Source: Cryptomeria japonica (Eukaryota > Streptophyta > Pinopsida > Cupressales > Cupressaceae). Taken from it: a stretch of 64,000 nt of DNA. The stretch spans positions 261,381,386 through 261,445,385 of the forward strand of contig NC_081406.1 in assembly GCF_030272615.1 (NCBI RefSeq), read 5' to 3'. The position numbers and the translations under genes are program-made. Below the pieces are notes generated by a model that was not told where the DNA came from, searched no databases, and worked only from the letters and a program-made list of their open reading frames with translations. Below, piece by piece: positions 50,122 to 61,600 of this stretch (position 1 is its first letter; each line of letters opens with the position of its first letter).

Positions 50122-51210
50122 CTAGTCTAGCACGTCATCTACCTCCCGATCTTGCTGATCAGTATTTCGAGAAGGTAGGAAACACGCTAGAGGAGGAACA
50201 TCCAACACAGCAGATGGAGCTATCACAAGATCCAAACAAGGGCTATGTTCATATCCCAAGCCACGGTGTTCTTGTCTAGGAGCTAGGATAAGTGCTTTAG
50301 AAAATGCGTTAGATAGATGGTTATCAATGTCAACAAATTCATATTCACTATCAGAATGAACAGGAGTAACATTTTCATCATGAATAACATTTTCATCTAT
50401 ATCATCATCAAGATTTATAAAAATAGGAGCTTTAACTCGCACAGGATCAAGACCATCATACATCTTATGTTTAGGAGATTTCGGCTCAATCGTCGGCTGA
50501 GGAGAAAATGGAATAATACTAGCTGAAGGTGTTTTTGGGGATTGCAAAGTTTGAGAAGCAGCTGCCTGAGCTCTAAGATGACGCTTTCGTCGGCGTCTAG
50601 TCTTAGTAGGAAGTTGAGAAGAGTGAGGAGGAGAAATGTTCTCATCCTTATCACTTGAGTGTTTAGGTTGTGGTCTCTTAAGTTGAACAATAGGAGAAGA
50701 GGAAGCTCTTTTCTCTCCATAAGAGGAAGGAGGAGGAACTGCTCCATATAAGGGAGGAATATTTGGTTTAGGGAGGAGACCAAGTCCATCATGATGAGGA
50801 GGTATAGGTCTACTTTTAGAAAGCTTATTAGATATAGGCATAGTCACATCCATAGGAATGGGTTGGGAATCTTCTTGAGGAAAGACATTAGTTTTATCTT
50901 TCAAAGGAAGAACTTCCTTCTCAAGAATGATAGGAATGTCAAGTTTGGGTGTTCTAGGTTCACTTAGAGAAAGGATCATATCTTTTTTCCACTTTTGATA
51001 AGATTTGAAAAGATGATCACTTTGCGGAGGAAGAGATTGGAATTGTTTAGGCCAAAAGTAATCAATAGGAACACTAGAAGTTCTTTCAGTTGGTTTAAAG
51101 AGACTATGATTGACAGTAACAACTTCACCATTATGGGGAAACTTCAAGCACTTGTGAATAGGAGAAGCAATAGCTTTCATGGAAGATAGCCAAGGATAGC
51201 CTAGCTTCAC
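50122..51210 (-). CDS. Downstream part of the gag-pro frame with Pro/Ser-rich basic tail
   Basis: 362 residues from the first ATG after the stop at 51217-51219. The frame is continuous with gag-pro across that stop. It begins with VKLGYPWLSSMKAIASPIHKC, the conserved stretch that follows the protease in gypsy polyproteins (family pattern LLGRPWL..A.A..S..HQ). The rest is Pro/Ser/Lys-rich and disordered-looking, with a basic run TKTRRRRKRHLRAQ (residues ~203-215) that could bind nucleic acid or act as a nuclear localisation signal. An acidic stretch follows (~270-310). Where an autonomous element would have reverse transcriptase, none is visible. It may be translated only by readthrough of the upstream stop, or it may now be silent. 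Confidence 0.6.
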   Translation of the reverse strand: MKLGYPWLSSMKAIASPIHKCLKFPHNGEVVTVNHSLFKPTERTSSVPIDYFWPKQFQSLPPQSDHLFKSYQKWKKDMILSLSEPRTPKLDIPIILEKEVLPLKDKTNVFPQEDSQPIPMDVTMPISNKLSKSRPIPPHHDGLGLLPKPNIPPLYGAVPPPSSYGEKRASSSPIVQLKRPQPKHSSDKDENISPPHSSQLPTKTRRRRKRHLRAQAAASQTLQSPKTPSASIIPFSPQPTIEPKSPKHKMYDGLDPVRVKAPIFINLDDDIDENVIHDENVTPVHSDSEYEFVDIDNHLSNAFSKALILAPRQEHRGLGYEHSPCLDLVIAPSAVLDVPPLACFLPSRNTDQQDREVDDVLD

Positions 51211-51216
51211 ACGAAA

Positions 51217-53544
51217 TTATTCGGATGATGGAATAATAGCAAAGTCCACATCAAGGGATTTGTTATGGACCTCAATAGGTAATGTAATAGAACCAATTGC
51301 AGGAGAAGAAAATGCATCAAATAATTTCACAACCACATTTGTTTCATCATAGATTACTTGATTCAATTGCAAAGTAAAAAGAAATTCTTCAGTAATGACA
51401 TTAACCATGCAAGAAGGATCAATAAGAACTCCACGGCAAGGTGTATTCTTGACTTTTGCAACTATATATAAAGGACCATCAGGTGCCCTGATAGTTTCAC
51501 TGGAATCAAATGTGATGGAAGGTTCTTTAGGGATTTTCTGTTGCTCTACAAAGTTAATCACATTCGGAGTCATAGACACAAGATCATCAGGTGAGACAGA
51601 GGAATCAGTAGTATCAATCGCATTAGAGGTATGAGAAGGTAATGGATCAGTAAAAATCTTAAGATTTTGGTTAGGAGGAGCTACAGATGTGTTGCCTTTA
51701 TCATTCACACCAAAAACAAAGATAGTATTATTATCAATCAAATCTTGAATTTTACCCTTTAAAGCAAAACATTTTTCAGTATCATGCCCAGGATGACGAT
51801 GAAATTGACAAAAAGATTTGTTATCAAAATAGGGCGAATTAATCTTTGCAGGATCTATTTGCCTTATAGGAGGAAGAGTAAGCACATTTTGTTCCAATAA
51901 CTTATTCATAATACTATGCAATGATTCATTCAAAGGAGTAAACTTTCTTTCTTTCTTGAAAAACTTAGAAATAGGAGGCACACCTGATGCCGCATTCACA
52001 TTGTTGTTGATGATGTTTTCATTGAATTTAATTGACTCTTTGTTCGGTTTAAACTTCCCAAATGGTTGTTGACTACTATCACCCTTATCACTCGGAGCCA
52101 TAGGATTTGCTTGTTCCATTTGACTCACAGTCAGTTGATAATTGTGAAGAGTTGCGCACAACTGTTGGAAAGAAGTAAACTCAGAAAACAGGAGTTTTTC
52201 TCTAATATCTTTTTGTAAATTAGAAATAAAGATTCTTTGAATATTAATGTCAAGCACTGGAAAAGAAATTTGAGCATACAAATGCTTATATCTACCAATG
52301 AAATCAGTCACTTTTTCTTTAACACCTTGTTTACAATGTATTAAATCAATCAAAATAACCTTAGGACTTATATTGTTTTGAAATTGTTGAATGAAAGCAT
52401 TTGCAAGTTGTTCGAAAGAAGTAATAGAATAGGAAGGCAACGAGCAATACCATTGTAGGGCTTTATCTCTTAATGTCCTAGTGAACATTTTTGCAAGCAA
52501 CCTTTGGTCATAAGCAAAATCGGTACATATTGTTTGAAAGGTCTTAACATGTGTTAGAGGATCACCCTTACCATTATAAAGCTCCAAATGCGGAATTTCA
52601 ACATGTTTAGGGGGGATAGCTCGAACAATGTCAAGAGAAAGTGGGCTCGCAACATCAAATGTGGGCACACTAAACTTAGATTGATTCATAGAGGCAATTT
52701 GTTGCTGTAAAGAAGAGACAGTTTGTGCAAGATTGTTAATGGTTGCTTCAGTCGAAGAGTTCATATTAGATGTGTTAGATTGTGATGGAGGTGTTATGTT
52801 ATTGAAAGAAGGTAGAGAGTAAGGTGGTGGGACACTATGATAGTTAGTCATAGGAGATGATTGGAAAGGAGGAACACTACAAGGAGGAATGGAATGATTA
52901 AACGAATTGCCCCCTTGCGTCATGTTCATTTGTGGTGATATAATAGGAACACTTACTGAAGGAATGAATGAAGAAGTTGGATTGAATGAAGGAAGAGGGT
53001 TGATTGAAGAAGAGGGATTGCCCCCATGACTGGTGATCATAGGAGGAATGTCTTGTGTTGAAGTAGTCATTATGTTTGATGTAAAAGTAGGTATACTAGC
53101 AATAGGAGTTGTCAAAGGAATAGAATGATTGACTTGAGTAGGAGGTTGTGTATAACCCAAAGTTTCGGCACAACTCTTCATAGGCATCACATTCGAATCC
53201 ACAATGTGTGCAATACCACGCAAAATATCAATTCCATTCTTATCACTTTGAACCATACGTTTTAGACCCTCAATTAAGGAAAGAGCTTGACTATCAGGGT
53301 ATTCTTGAGACATCCATTGTCGAAAATCATCAAATTGGTTATCCAATTTTGAAAGTTGTTCTACAGAAACCTCATGGAGAGCTTCTTCATCATTAAGAGG
53401 ATTAGAGGAATTACCCATGTCCTCGTTAAAAAGGCCATTCGAATTAGGTTCCATCTCCTCGGTAATTACACCTTGGAAAGACTTAATTCTAAGGCTTCGT
53501 CTAACGGGAATAGTGTAAGTAGGGCTTATTGTTGTAAAACTCAT
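51217..53544 (-). CDS. Gag-protease polyprotein of an LTR retrotransposon
   Basis: 775 residues. An N-terminal Pro/Ser/Asn-rich region (~130-265) is followed by a short heptad-like segment (~268-290). The retrotransposon gag capsid domain spans ~318-460 (LELYNGKGDPLTHVKTF; MFTRTLRDKALQWYCSLP; FIQQFQNNI). A CX2HX4HX4C-like motif FCQFHRHPGHDTEKC lies near ~585-600. A retropepsin-like domain (~685-770) carries GVLIDPSCMVNVIT, so the catalytic Asp is present but the usual D-S/T-G triad is changed to D-P-S. Gag would form the virus-like particle and package element RNA; the protease would process it. The frame ends in TAA and continues in the same phase into the 50122-51210 segment, so the stop is probably secondary. 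Confidence 0.85.
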   Translation of the reverse strand: MSFTTISPTYTIPVRRSLRIKSFQGVITEEMEPNSNGLFNEDMGNSSNPLNDEEALHEVSVEQLSKLDNQFDDFRQWMSQEYPDSQALSLIEGLKRMVQSDKNGIDILRGIAHIVDSNVMPMKSCAETLGYTQPPTQVNHSIPLTTPIASIPTFTSNIMTTSTQDIPPMITSHGGNPSSSINPLPSFNPTSSFIPSVSVPIISPQMNMTQGGNSFNHSIPPCSVPPFQSSPMTNYHSVPPPYSLPSFNNITPPSQSNTSNMNSSTEATINNLAQTVSSLQQQIASMNQSKFSVPTFDVASPLSLDIVRAIPPKHVEIPHLELYNGKGDPLTHVKTFQTICTDFAYDQRLLAKMFTRTLRDKALQWYCSLPSYSITSFEQLANAFIQQFQNNISPKVILIDLIHCKQGVKEKVTDFIGRYKHLYAQISFPVLDINIQRIFISNLQKDIREKLLFSEFTSFQQLCATLHNYQLTVSQMEQANPMAPSDKGDSSQQPFGKFKPNKESIKFNENIINNNVNAASGVPPISKFFKKERKFTPLNESLHSIMNKLLEQNVLTLPPIRQIDPAKINSPYFDNKSFCQFHRHPGHDTEKCFALKGKIQDLIDNNTIFVFGVNDKGNTSVAPPNQNLKIFTDPLPSHTSNAIDTTDSSVSPDDLVSMTPNVINFVEQQKIPKEPSITFDSSETIRAPDGPLYIVAKVKNTPCRGVLIDPSCMVNVITEEFLFTLQLNQVIYDETNVVVKLFDAFSSPAIGSITLPIEVHNKSLDVDFAIIPSSE

Positions 53545-54706
53545 GCACTAAAGAAAGAAAGAAGATTTTGAATTTTAGAGGTAGCAAATTTCAATAAAAT
53601 CAGCCAATCTCCTAGATTTAAGCTGTTAGATGCAATCAGGACAATCTCCCAAAATTTCGGAAAAAATTTCCGGGACCGTGGCGAACGGAGTGCACACGGT
53701 CCTCGCAACTTTTTTTGAAATTTTCAGGGATGAAAGTTATGATGATTTTACAGCTAACCTGAAAAAATTGAGTGATTTTACGATCTGTAGATAGGCCAAA
53801 TTAAAGTTACAATCTCGAAATTGAACCCTACCAAGATTGTCGAAAAATGCAAAATTTGAATTTTGAAAAAAAGAGGGGAACTGAAATTTTGAATTTTATG
53901 ATTTTAGAGGGAACACTAAAAGCAATGCAAGTTTTGAAATTTAAAAGTTGACTCAATTTCACGCAAAATTCAAATTTGAAAGTGGAAATCAAGGTTATCG
54001 CAATTAGACACTTAATTTCAAAAGTCACAAACTGCAAAAATTTGAATAAAGCACTGAAATTTTGAATGAATGCTAACACACTTTTCAGATTTAGGACTGT
54101 AAGAAACACAATTTTGATATGAATTTTAATTTCAACAATTTTTGAATGATTAGAAGCCTCAATCCAAGCAATCGCCAGACCAACTTTGACTTTAATTTTG
54201 AAAGTGTTAAAATTGATAAAATCAGCCAAAATTCTGGATTTTAGCAGAAAAATACAGTAAGATCTAGCTCCCGAAATTTTGGAAAAAATGTCGGGGACGA
54301 TGGCGCTCGGGATGCACACGGTCCTCGCAACTTTTTTCCAAATTTTCAGGGATGAAAGATATTGTGATTTTATTGCGGAATCCAAAATTACAGCCGATTT
54401 GGAGGTGTTTTGATCAGTCAAATTATCAGTCAAAGGTTGAATCAAGAAGGTTTTAAAAATTAGGGTTTTGACACTTAACCACTTAATTGTCAGAATTAAA
54501 GCACAAATATGAATTGATAATTTGCAATAGAAGGGTAGATCTGAAACAAGCATTAACAATTAAACGTTTCACAGGTTTAATTACTAAAAGAAAATTTTAG
54601 GGTTTTTATGCAATTAGCCTCTAAAATTTGCAAAAGATCAAACATGGAAATGTAATTAAGGGCACAAAATTTTCAGATCTAACCATGAATAATCAGAATG
54701 AGGATG
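53545..54706 (-). other. Retrotransposon leader (5' untranslated region)
   Basis: About 1.16 kb between primer-binding site and gag start. It holds two diverged copies of a ~110-bp motif (about 54260-54355 and 53635-53750) containing a GGACCGTGTGCA-type core that also occurs once in each LTR. The 243-residue open frame here (54559-53828) is rich in Phe, Ile, Leu and Lys, overlaps this repeated leader and shows no domain, so it is not called as a gene. Confidence 0.6.
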
Positions 54707-54724
54707 TTCACGTCGGGTTCACCA
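54707..54724 (-). other. Primer-binding site
   Basis: Minus-strand TGGTGAACCCGACGTGAA begins three bases after the 5' LTR end. It starts with TGG as required for pairing with a tRNA 3' CCA; the tRNA identity is not assigned. Confidence 0.65.
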
Positions 54725-54727
54725 AAA

Positions 54728-55943
54728 TGTAAAGCGGAAAAATCGAACCCTAGTCGTTCTCCCCTCCCCAACTCCGAGGAGAGAGAAGGGAGAGTCACTA
54801 GGGTTGATGGTTTTCACTTGGGAGAGACTTTACATTCAAAAGGGGTTGAAACCCACAAGATCCAATCCCACACAATGCAAGATTGGATTCTATATGAGTT
54901 TCAAGGGTTAAGACATCAAGGATACCCTCTTTTTTAAAGAAATGTAGATAGAAAGATTAAGTTAGGAATGCATGTAAAGTGGGAAATATTCGCTTATAAA
55001 TAGAGATAGGGTTATGATATGAAGCTGCGGACCTGGAATTAGCAGTAAAATGTCGAGACGGTGTTGTTCTGCAAATTTGAGCGAAAGTTGACGGGACGAT
55101 GGCGCCCGGCGTGCACATTGTCCTCCGAAAAATCCGCGAAACGAAGGTGGATCTGTTCGTCTCTGCACAAGGATTCCAGATATTCAATTACAGCCGCGTA
55201 CCTGCAACCTACACACAGAAAAGAGAGGACGATTGGGGGGTTAGGGATGAGAGGTTTGCCTTTAGGTCAAACCCCGGTTTTGGAATTAACCAAGAAATGA
55301 GAATGGTGTAAATGTAATGTAAACAAGTACTGATACCTTGTTGTAAGAATGTTTGTATTCTTACATGCGAAGGTGTAATGCATGTAGTATGTAATGTGTT
55401 GTAAGTGATCTCCTCTTCAATGGTTGAATCCTTGTCTTGAATGCAACACTTAGCCTTGAATGGAGACTTAGAATGTTCAATTGCTTGAAGGAATGCTTGA
55501 ATGCTCGAATGCTTAAATGTTTGAATATCGCTTTCGTCTTTTGCACACATATGTCCTCCTCCCTTTTGAGAGAGGAAATGTAGTTTATATACTTGTCAAT
55601 TAGGGCTGATAGACTGATTTTCCCGACCTTAGGCTGACCAGGAAATGTTATTTTCCAATTTGCAAACATAAAGACCCGAGACCCAAAAGAGACCGGGCCC
55701 AAAAATAGGGCCAGGGACCAGGGCGCTGGGCGCCATGGTCCTGGGGGACCAGGGCGCTGGGCGCCATGGTCCCACCTCCAGGGACAGTGGGGTGCAAGGA
55801 GGATCAGGCTAGGGTGCTGAGAAATGCAGTTTTTGGTGTCATGAACAAGTTTCGGGGTCTCCATTCAGGTTCTGTGTTGCATCGCCATCATGAAGACCCA
55901 AATGCAGTCGAAATTGCAAGTGTCGCAATTTTAGGACGCTACA
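54728..55943 (-). repeat. 5' LTR
   Basis: 1216 bp, about 98% like the 3' LTR at 48149-49376 by hand comparison, with TG...CA ends. Confidence 0.92.
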
Positions 55944-55948
55944 ACAAT
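55944..55948. repeat. Target-site duplication ACAAT (right)
   Basis: Exact match to 48144-48148. Confidence 0.85.
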
Positions 55949-56099
55949 TATGTGAAAGAAACGTGTACATGTTACTTTTAGTTAACCCATTCACATTTTT
56001 AGTCCCTAAAAATACCCCAACAAACCAACGTTCATAGTTCTCATAACTTGTACGTGCTTCTTATGTTAAAAACCCATACGCATTACTTATAGTAAATGA

Positions 56100-56116
56100 A
56101 GGGTGAAGGAAAAGGA

Positions 56117-56149
<33 letters not shown>

Positions 56150-56292
56150 AAAATAGAGTTGGGGAGGGAGGGAGAGGGAGAGGGAGAGGGCGAGAGAGAG
56201 AGGATGGGAAAGGAAGGGGAGGGAGAGAAAAAGAGTGGGGAGGGAGGGAGAGGAAAAAGAGAGAGAAAGGGGGGATCGGAAAGGGAGAGAGG

Positions 56293-56329
<37 letters not shown>

Positions 56330-56402
56330 GGAAATGGAGGGAGGGAGAGAGAGGATGGGAAAGGAAGGGAGATGGAGGGGGAGGGAGAGAGAAAGAGTGG
56401 GC
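56100..56402. repeat. GA-rich block
   Basis: Purine-rich DNA of GGGA/GAGA units directly abutting the second satellite array. The short 55949-56099 stretch before it is non-coding flank of the LTR element. Confidence 0.9.
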
Positions 56403-56489
56403 ATATGGTGTGCTAAGGGGTCATATGGTGTGTTAAGGTGTCATATGGTTCTAAGGATTCATATGGTGTGCTAAGGGGTCATATGGTTC

Positions 56490-56621
56490 AGGGGGAGCAT
56501 ACCGGTTTATTATTTTCATGATTGAACCTCATTCTTGCTCTTAAGGGGTGATTTGAACTTTTTTTGTAAACAGTATTGACATTGTTTTTTAAATTATAAT
56601 AATGGTTCATCTTGCTCCCTT
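56490..56621. mobile_element. MITE-like insert in the satellite, copy 1
   Basis: About 131 bp of non-satellite DNA with short inverted ends (GGGGGAGCAT at the left; GCTCCCTT at the right) set between satellite units. A second copy lies ~288 bp downstream. Confidence 0.5.
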
Positions 56622-56778
56622 ATGACACCATATGACCCCTCAGGACACCATATGACCCCTTAGGACATCATATGGTCCTAAGGGATCATGTGGTGTGTTA
56701 AGGGGTCATATAGTGTGGTTAGGGGTCATGTGGGGTCCTAAGGGGTTGTATGGTGTGCTAAGGGGTCATATGGTTCAA

Positions 56779-56909
56779 AGGGAGCATAATGGTATATTAT
56801 TTTCATCCTTGAACCTCATGCTTGCTCTCAGGGGGCGATCTGAACTTATTTTTGTAAGCAATATTGGCATTGCTTTTTATATTGTAATAATGGTTCATCT
56901 TGCCCCCTT
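56779..56909. mobile_element. MITE-like insert in the satellite, copy 2
   Basis: A diverged copy of 56490-56621 in the same orientation and at the same place in the satellite unit, so insert and flanks appear to have been duplicated together. Confidence 0.5.
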
Positions 56910-58430
56910 AGGATACCTTATGACCCCTTAGGACACCATACGACCCATTAGAACATCATATGGTCCTAAGGGTTCATATGGTGTGCTAAGGGGTCATATG
57001 GTGTTGTTAAGGGTCATGTGGGGTCATAATGGTGCCACACGTGTTAGAACACCATATGGCCCCTTAAGACCCTACAGGACCCTTTAAAACATCATATGGT
57101 CCTAAGGGGTAATGTGGTATGCTAAGGGGGCATAGGGTGTGGTTAGGGGTCATATGGTGTCCTAAGGGGTCATATGGTGTCGTTAGGGGTCTTGAGGGGT
57201 CCTAATGGGGCCACACATGTGTTAGAAGACCATATGACCCCTTAGGACACCATACCACCCCTTAGGACATCATATGGTCCTAAGAGGTCATGTGGTGTGC
57301 TAAGGGATTTTATGGTGTTGTTAGGGGTCATGTGGGGTCCTAATGGGGCCACACATGTGTTACAACACCATATAAACCCTTAGGACACCATAGACCCCTT
57401 AGGACATCGTATGGTCCTCAGGGGTCATGTGGCATGCTAAGGGGTCTTATGGTGTTGTTAGGGGTCATGTGGGGTCCTAATGGGGCCACACGTGTGCTAC
57501 ACCATATGACCCTACATGCGCTAAAGGGTCATATGGTGTCGTTCAAGGTCATGTAGACTCCTAATGGGGCCACACATGTGTCACAACAACATATGACCCC
57601 TTAGAACATCATATGCTCCTCAGGGGACATGTGGTGTACTAAGGGGTCACATGATGTTGTTAGGGGTCATGTGGGGTGCTGATGGGTCTTATTGTGTCGT
57701 TAGGGGTCATGTGTGATCCTAAAAGGGCCACACGTGTGTTACAACACCATATGACCCCTTAGGACACCATACAACCCCTTAGGACATCATATGCTCCTAA
57801 GGGGTCATGTGGTGTGCTAAGGGGTCACATGATATCGTTAGGGGTCATGTGGGGTCCTAATTGGGCCACACATATGTTATAACGCCATATGACCCCTTAG
57901 GACACCATATGACCCCTCAAGATATCATATGGTCCTAAGGGGTCATGTGGTGTGCTAAGGGGTCATATGGTGTCCTAGGGGATCTTATGGGGTCCTAATG
58001 GGGCCACACATGTGTTACAACATCATATGACCCATTAGGACACCATATGACCCCTTAGGACATCATATGTTCATAAGGGGTCATGTGGTGCGCTAAGGGG
58101 TCACATGATGTTGTTAAGGGTCATGTGGGGTCCTAATTAGGCCACACATGTGTTGCAACACCATATTACTCCTTAGGATATCATATGGTCCTAAGGGGCC
58201 ATGTGGTGTGCTAAGGGGTCGTGTGGTGTCTTTAGGGGTCGTGTGGGGTCCTAATGGGGCCACACGTGTTAGAACACCATATGACCCCTTAGGACACCAT
58301 ACCACCCCTTAGGACATCATATGGTCCTAAGGGGTCATGTGGTGTACTAAGGGGTCATATGGTGTCATTAGGGGTCTTGTGGGGTCCTAATGGGGCCACA
58401 CATGTGTTAGAACACTATACGACCCCTTAG

Positions 58431-58678
58431 GACATCAGTCATGTGGTGTGCTAAGGGGTCATATGGTGTCGTTAAGGGTCATGCGGAGTCCTAATGGTGC
58501 CACACATGTGTTACAACACCATAGGACCCATTAGAACACCATAGGACCCCTTAGGACATCAGTCATGTGGTGTGCTAAGGGGTCATATGGTGTCGTTAAG
58601 GGTCATGCAGAGTCCTAATGGTGCCACACATGTGTTACAACACCATAGGACCCATTAGAACACCATAGGACCCCTTAG
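58431..58678. repeat. Near-perfect 124-bp tandem duplication in the satellite
   Basis: The segment beginning GACATCAGTCATGTGGTGTG at 58431 is repeated at 58555, with one substitution seen. Confidence 0.9.
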
Positions 58679-61600
58679 GAAATCATATGGTCCTAAGGGG
58701 TCATGTGGTGTGCTAAGGGGTCAAATGGTGTGGTTATGGGTCATGTGGGATCCTAATGGGACAACACATGTGTTACGATACCATATGACCCCTTAGGACA
58801 CCATACGACCCCTTAGGACATCATATGGTCCTAAGGGGTCACATGGTCTGCTAAGGGTCATAAGGTGTCATTAGGGGTCTTGTGGGGTCCTAAGGGGCCA
58901 CATATGTGTTACAACAACATATGACCCCTTACGACACCATAGGACCCCTTAGGACATCATATGGTCCTAAAGGGTCATGTGGTGTGCTAAGGGGTCATAA
59001 GATGTGGTTATGGGTCATGTAGGGTCCTAATGGGACAACACGTGTTACAACGCCATACCCCTTAGGACACCATATGACCCCTTAGGATAGCATATGGTCA
59101 TAAGGGATCATATGGTTTGCTAGGGTCCATATGGTGTCATTAAGGGTCATGTGGGATCCTAAGGGACCACATATGTGTTAGAACACCATATGACCTCTCA
59201 GGACACCATATGACCCCTTAGAACATCATATGCTCTTAAGAGGTCATATGGTGTGTTAAGGCAACATATGGTGTCGTTAAGGGTCATGTGGGGTCCTTAG
59301 GGGCCACTTATGTGTTAGAATATCGTATGACCTTTTAGAACACCATATGACCCCTTAAAACATTATATGCTCCTAAGGGGTCATATGGTGTGCTAAGGGG
59401 TCATATGATGTCGTTAAGGGTCATGTGGGGTCCTAATGGGTCCATACATGTGTTAGAACACCGTATGACCCCTTAGGACACCATAGGACATCAAATGGTC
59501 CTAAGGGGTCATGCGGTGTGCTAAGGGGTGATATGGTGTAGTTAGGGGTCATGTGGGGTCCTAATGAGACAACACATGCCTTATGACACCGTATGACCCC
59601 TTATGACACCATACGACCCCTTAGGGAACTATATGACCCCTTAGAACATGATACGACCCCTTAGGACCATCATATGGCCTTAAAGGGTCATATGATGTGC
59701 TAAGGGGTCATGTCAGGTCATTAGGGATCATGTGGGGTCCTAATGGTGTCACAGATGTGTTACAAGACCATATGACCCCTTAGGACGCCATATGACCCAA
59801 GCCTAGGATATCATATGGTCATAAGGGGTCATGTGGTGTCGTTAAGGGTCATGTTGGGTCCTAACACATGTGTGGCCCCATTAGGACCCCATATGACCCC
59901 TAACAACAGTATATGACCCATTAGGATATCATATGCTCCTAGGGAGTCATATGTTGTGCTAAGGGGTCATATGGTGTCGTTAGAACACCATATGACCCCT
60001 CAAGACACCATATGCCATGGGAGGACATTATATGGTCGTAAGGGGTCATGGTTTGATAAGGGGTCATATGGTGTTGTTAGGGGTCTTGTGGATTTCTAAT
60101 TGGGCCACACGTGTGTTAGAACGCCATATGACTCATTAGGACACCATACGACCCCTTAGGACATCATACGGTTCTAAGGGATAATGTGGTATGCTAAGGG
60201 GTCATATGGCATCGTTAGGGGTCGTGTGAGGTCCTAATGGGACCACACATGTATTACAACATCATATGACCCATTAGGACACCATATGACCATTTAGGAC
60301 ATTATATGCTAGTAAGAGGTCATGTGGTTTGCTAAGGGGTCACATGATGTCGTTAGGGGTCATGTGGGGTCCTAATTGGGCCACACATGTGTTACAACAC
60401 CATACAACCCCTTTGAACACTATACGACCCCTTAGGACATCATTTGGTTCTAAGGGGTCATGTGGTGTGCTAAGGGGTTTGATGGTGTCATTAGGGGTCA
60501 TGTGGGGTCCTAGTGGTGCCACACATGTGTTACAACCCCATATAACCCCTTAAGACACCATACGACCCCTTAGGATATTGTATGGTCTGCAGGGGTCATG
60601 TGGTGTGCTAGGGGGTCTTATGGTGTCGTTAGGGTTCATGTGGGGTCCTAATGGGGCCACACATGTGTTACACCATATGACCCCTTAGGACATCATAGGG
60701 TCCAAAGGGGTCATATGGTGTGCTAAAAGGTCATATTCGGGGTCATGTGGAGTCCTAATTGAGCCACACATGTTAAAACACCATATGGCCCATTAGGGCA
60801 CCATATGACCCCTTAGAACATCATATGCTCCTAAAGGGACATGTGGTGTGATAAGGGGTCACATGAAGTCATTAGGGGTCATGTGGGGTGCTGAGGGGTC
60901 TTATGGTGTCATTAGGGGTCATGTGTAGTCCTAATAGGGCCGCACATGTGTTACAACATAATATGACCCCTTAGGACACCATATGACTCCTTAGGACATC
61001 ATATGCTCCTAAGGGGTCATGTGGTGTGCTAAGGGGTCACATGATGTTGTTAGGGGTCATGTGGGATCCTAATTGGACCACACATGTGTTACAACACCAT
61101 ATGACCTCTTAGGACACCATATGACCCCTTAGGATATCATATGGTCCTAAGAGGTCATGTTGTGTGTTAAGGGGTCATATGGTGTCCTAGGGGATCTTGT
61201 GGGGTCCTAATGGGGCCACACATGTGTTACAACACCATATGACCCATTAGGACACCATATGACCCCTTAGGACATCATATGCTCGTAAGGAGTCATGTGG
61301 TGCGCTAAGGGGTCACATGATGGCACTAGGGGTTATGTGGGGTCCTAATCGGGCTACACATGTGTTACAACACCATATGACCCCTCGGGAAACCATATGA
61401 CTCCTTAGGATATCATATGGTCCTAAGGGGTCATGTGGCGTGCTAAGGGGTCATATGGTGTCTTTAGGGGTCTTGTGGGGTCCTAATGGGGCCACACATG
61501 TGTTAAAACACCATATGACCCCTTAGGACACCATACCACCCCTTAGGACATCATATGGTCCTAAGGGGTCATGTGGTGTGCTAAGGGGTCATATGGTGTT

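Larger units (their letters stand above)
48149..55943 (-). mobile_element. Non-autonomous Ty3/gypsy-type LTR retrotransposon, structurally complete
   Basis: A 7795-bp element on the minus strand: 5' LTR (54728-55943), primer-binding site, ~1.2-kb leader, gag-protease frame, a further low-complexity frame, polypurine tract and 3' LTR (48149-49376). It is flanked by ACAAT duplications. The 5.35-kb interior lacks reverse transcriptase, RNase H and integrase, so it must borrow them from an autonomous relative. By hand the LTRs differ at roughly 25-30 positions plus two small indels over ~1.2 kb (about 2%), a fairly recent insertion. Confidence 0.92.

Noticed and set aside
53828-54559. 243-residue open frame in the retrotransposon leader
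   Set aside because: Phe/Ile/Leu/Lys-rich translation of AT-rich leader with no domain; it contains the duplicated leader motif.
55949-56100. Right end of the transposon beginning at 38613
   Set aside because: Only a short GAATGGGTTA match in reverse complement; no GGGTAAGTGCACC end motif present.
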